A stretch of DNA of 64,000 nt, taken from Lophius americanus (Eukaryota > Chordata > Actinopteri > Lophiiformes > Lophiidae). A program made the translations under genes and the position numbers. A model generated the notes under the pieces. That model ran no database searches. It was not told the DNA's origin and saw only the letters and a list, made by a program, of their open reading frames with translations. Of the stretch, positions 61,535 to 64,000 are shown piece by piece (the stretch's first letter is position 1; every line of letters starts with the position of its first letter). The DNA is taken from NCBI GenBank assembly GCA_037951165.1, contig JBBDHG010000015.1:1349501-1413500 (forward strand), read 5' to 3'.

Positions 61535-62025
61535 GTAAATGTTATCGTCATCGCGTTCGCCGTGGTGTAGACCTCAAATCTTTTCTGCAGTGTGATAACT
61601 CAAAAATTTATACCCACATAAACTTTAGTGTGAGGAAGAACTGGAGTGATTTTGGGAAAGGTTGATTGTATTTTTCCAACACTGGGGGATCTCAAAAAAT
61701 TATCGGCCAAAAATTCTCAACTGTTGGTCCAATTTAGTCCAAATTTGGCTTTTCTAATGAAAAACAGATATCGGTCTTATATTTCTGAGACTAAGGGGAG
61801 TTTTATCCCTGAAAAAAATAATTCTCAAGCATTGGCCTGATTTTGCCAAACGGAAAATACTGTTTTACGGAAAACACTGTTTTACCAACATAACTTCCCT
61901 AATCGTCCGTCCAAATCCATCCCAGTTCAGTGCATATGAATTGACACAAGGAGAACTATCTAGTATTTATTATACTTTACTCTAAACGTTCATATTTTAC
62001 TCACTAGGGGGTGCTTTTTGGGGGG
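61535..62025 (+). repeat. Repeat A, first of two neighbouring copies
   Basis: 'cgtcatcgcgttcgccgtgg', 'gtgataactcaaaaatttat', 'tgaggaagaactggagtgat', 'caactgttggtccaatttag', 'cagtgcatatgaattgacac', 'tcatattttactcactaggg'. Confidence 0.75.
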
Positions 62026-62029
62026 ATCA

Positions 62030-62475
62030 AAAACACTGTTTTCAATATCTGGCTCAATAACTTATAACAAACTTCATAACTCCGAAGACTTTAGAACGAG
62101 GAACAACTGGATTGATTTTGAGAAATCTCTGTTGTATATTTTTGATAGTAGGGGAGCTTTACCTCACAGTTTTCGGGTCATAATGTTTCCACTAGTGAGC
62201 CCAACTAGTCATAATTTGGTGCCATCGAATCCACGAGATCTATCTTGTCTATGGAATTTTACCCATATTTTTATCTAATAGCTAATCTAATTGAATCACA
62301 TTTTTTACTCACATCGGGAAGCATTTTACCTAAAAAATACTGTGGAAATGACTTAATTTTTATTTTGAGGTGTTCTATCAGGGGTATTTCTTGCTAAACA
62401 AAAGGGATTGGGGACTTCTCGTGGATATACTCGGGGCAGCAGCGTAGATCTAGTTGTGTTTATTAGGGCATGATG
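62030..62475 (+). repeat. Repeat A, second of two neighbouring copies
   Basis: Restarts with 'gctcaataacttataacaaa', then 'gaggaacaactggattgatt', 'tttggtgccatcgaatccac', 'tattttgaggtgttctatca' and 'gggattggggacttctcgtg'. Same orientation as the copy at 61535. Confidence 0.7.
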
Positions 62476-63168
62476 GATACAATTTTTGCATGCAAAATTC
62501 ATCCATAAATTTATGACTTATTGCCTGAAAACTCCAAAAAGTCCCCTACCTCCCAATTATTCTTGCGATGTCACTCCATGACGTCATGACATAGGCTCGA
62601 CAGGTGAAATAATGGCGCACCATGGCAGCTTTGAAAATACTGTGTAAAATGGGCTACAGACTCACAAATAAACATTCCCACTGTTTACCAATGTCCCTGT
62701 GTGGATGGCCACAAATGTAATCTTCTACAGTCCTTCACTGTTTGGGGGGAGTAGGAAAATCATCATCTGGGTTTTACATTATTGCTGCTAGTTTTTCAAT
62801 TAAGCAGGATAAAAAGAGCTGAATTGCATTTGTGTGGTAATTATTTCAAGAAGGCTAATCAGTTTCTATTAAGCACATTTTTTTCAATGAAATTAGAAGA
62901 AAGTCCCTCTGTCACCCCCAGGATCTGTGCTCATGCATGAAACCAATACATAACAATCCAGTCACGCTAACTTCTCTCAGTAGTGTCCCCATTGTAAAAA
63001 TGCCTGACAGCATCCAAAAACCGTTATTACGCGTACAATGCAGTGAAGCTGCTGGCATTCTTGAAAACAAGACATTCCTTGCACACAGCTGCACTTGCTT
63101 TTGAACACCTACTCACTCCACTGCTGCTGCCTCCCCCTTCATGAGTTATTCTGTCATTCTCTCCGCAG
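62476..63168. other. Intron, CRE-type octamer
   Basis: TGACGTCA at 62579-62586. The right end (63115-63168) is a pyrimidine-rich stretch ending 'ctctccgcag', a good acceptor-like sequence. Confidence 0.35.
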
Positions 63169-63245
63169 AGATACCGGCTTTTCATACACTGATTGAAAGC
63201 CTCATTCTCAAAGGAGCTGACGCTGAACGGCCGTCAACACTATAG
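63169..63245 (+). other. Weak candidate second exon with in-frame stop
   Basis: After the acceptor-like 'ctctccgcag' the frame set by exon 1 (one base plus AG gives Glu) reads EIPAFHTLIESLILKGADAE, then five more residues and TAG at 63243-63245. The phase agrees with the exon at 32155-32221, a one-in-three chance. If used, it would end the protein after about 48 residues, so it could only be an alternative or poison exon, or chance. Confidence 0.15.
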
Positions 63246-64000
63246 CCAATAATGGCTTCTGCTCCGTGGCGCAGACGGAAGGTGCTTTCAGTGCCATTCT
63301 TCTCAACCCTCGCATTTGAAGCCCCCTCCGCACAAATTACACTCAAGATCCTTGCCACTGTCTGCTACTCATCTCCACGTGTACGAGGTCAACCGCCCGC
63401 GGATTGTTCTGCAGTTTTTTTTAAGCTGATTGAAGTCTTCCATGTTTTACAGAGTGCAAGGCCAATCATCATGCACAATCCAGTGAAAAGATAAATAAGA
63501 ATAATTTCCCAACAGCCATCGGCGCACTTTGCGACACGTGCTGCAGTTCAGGGTGGGTGCACAGCGCGGAGGGGCAAACACACTCCTACAGCCTCAACGA
63601 GAATTAGACGCATGTCAGCCAGGTATCTCTTTGCACCGCCTCCCATTTCTTTCGTTCTCTCTCTCGTTCTCATGGCTGCCGTCGCAGGATAAGAGTTACA
63701 TGGAGAGGTGAAATCAAATATTTAATAGCGTAGACCTGATTCTGTTAGTTTCAAAGTGAGTAAAGAGAACACTGGAGGGAGAAGAGGCAGCATGCAGTCT
63801 GCAAGGTTGAACTCAGTTCTGCTTTATATTTAATAGAATATTGTGTAATATATATGTGCTTTCATGCACCATAGGTTAGAATACAGGACTGATCTGCATA
63901 AGAAATGGGGTCTCTATTTCAGAGTAAACAACCCAACCCTATGTTGTGTTTTATATGTAAGTAGACATTTCTTACACCAAGGCTAAGAGGAGTATTCAAA
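63246..64000. other. Intron, repeat-poor island to the window edge
   Basis: 63240-63700 is GC-richer, without recognised repeats. An 80-codon plus frame from ATG 63252 is in the same frame as the candidate exon but beyond its stop, with no known domain. The last 300 bases are AT-rich. Confidence 0.3.

Overview
The window is vertebrate nuclear DNA, most likely from a teleost fish. It is AT-rich and gene-poor, with split genes using GT-AG introns. It is full of fish-type repeats: L2-like LINE relics, Tc1-like transposon remains, tRNA-derived SINEs, hAT-type 'tttacttaagtaaa' elements, long (TA)n runs and minisatellites. There are no operons, phage genes, CRISPR arrays or other bacterial features. 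Nearly all open frames of 60-150 codons fall in repeats or look like chance.

Two genes can be supported. At the left edge, on the minus strand, are the first three coding exons of pipox (peroxisomal sarcosine/pipecolate oxidase): exon 1 at 5178-5291, exon 2 at 4051-4199 and exon 3 at 924-1137. They join with matching splice phases into the first ~159 residues; the rest of the gene lies left of base 1. At 32155-32221 on the plus strand is one short first coding exon. It encodes a signal peptide, sits behind a GC-rich 5' region with a (GGA)n run, and ends in a perfect GTAAGAG donor. In human, PIPOX and SEZ6 are head-to-head neighbours; the same order and orientation here makes sez6 the best guess for this gene. 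That is inference from synteny: no CUB or sushi exon lies in the window. The remaining ~31.8 kb to the right would be its first intron, or its start.

Layout: 1-5.3 kb pipox exons with a dead Tc1 copy, a 128-bp (TA)n run and L2-like relics in the introns; 5.3-31.8 kb intergenic and mostly repeats, including a solo LTR with target-site duplication, a diverged minisatellite and a perfect 26-bp hairpin; 31.86-32.22 kb 5'UTR and first exon of the sez6 candidate; 34.0-35.2 kb a 1.2-kb intronic minisatellite with about 25 units; 36-64 kb intron with repeat blocks and several repeat-poor, higher-GC islands that may be conserved regulatory elements; 63.17 kb a weak candidate second exon with an in-frame stop.

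The most prominent unexplained structure is a dispersed repeat of about 450-550 bp, called 'repeat A' here, present in at least 14 full or partial copies in both orientations. I could not name it. I saw no clear new biological system; the best leads are repeat A, the AP-1-bearing hairpin, the tandem array in the first intron, and the 63.17-kb candidate exon.
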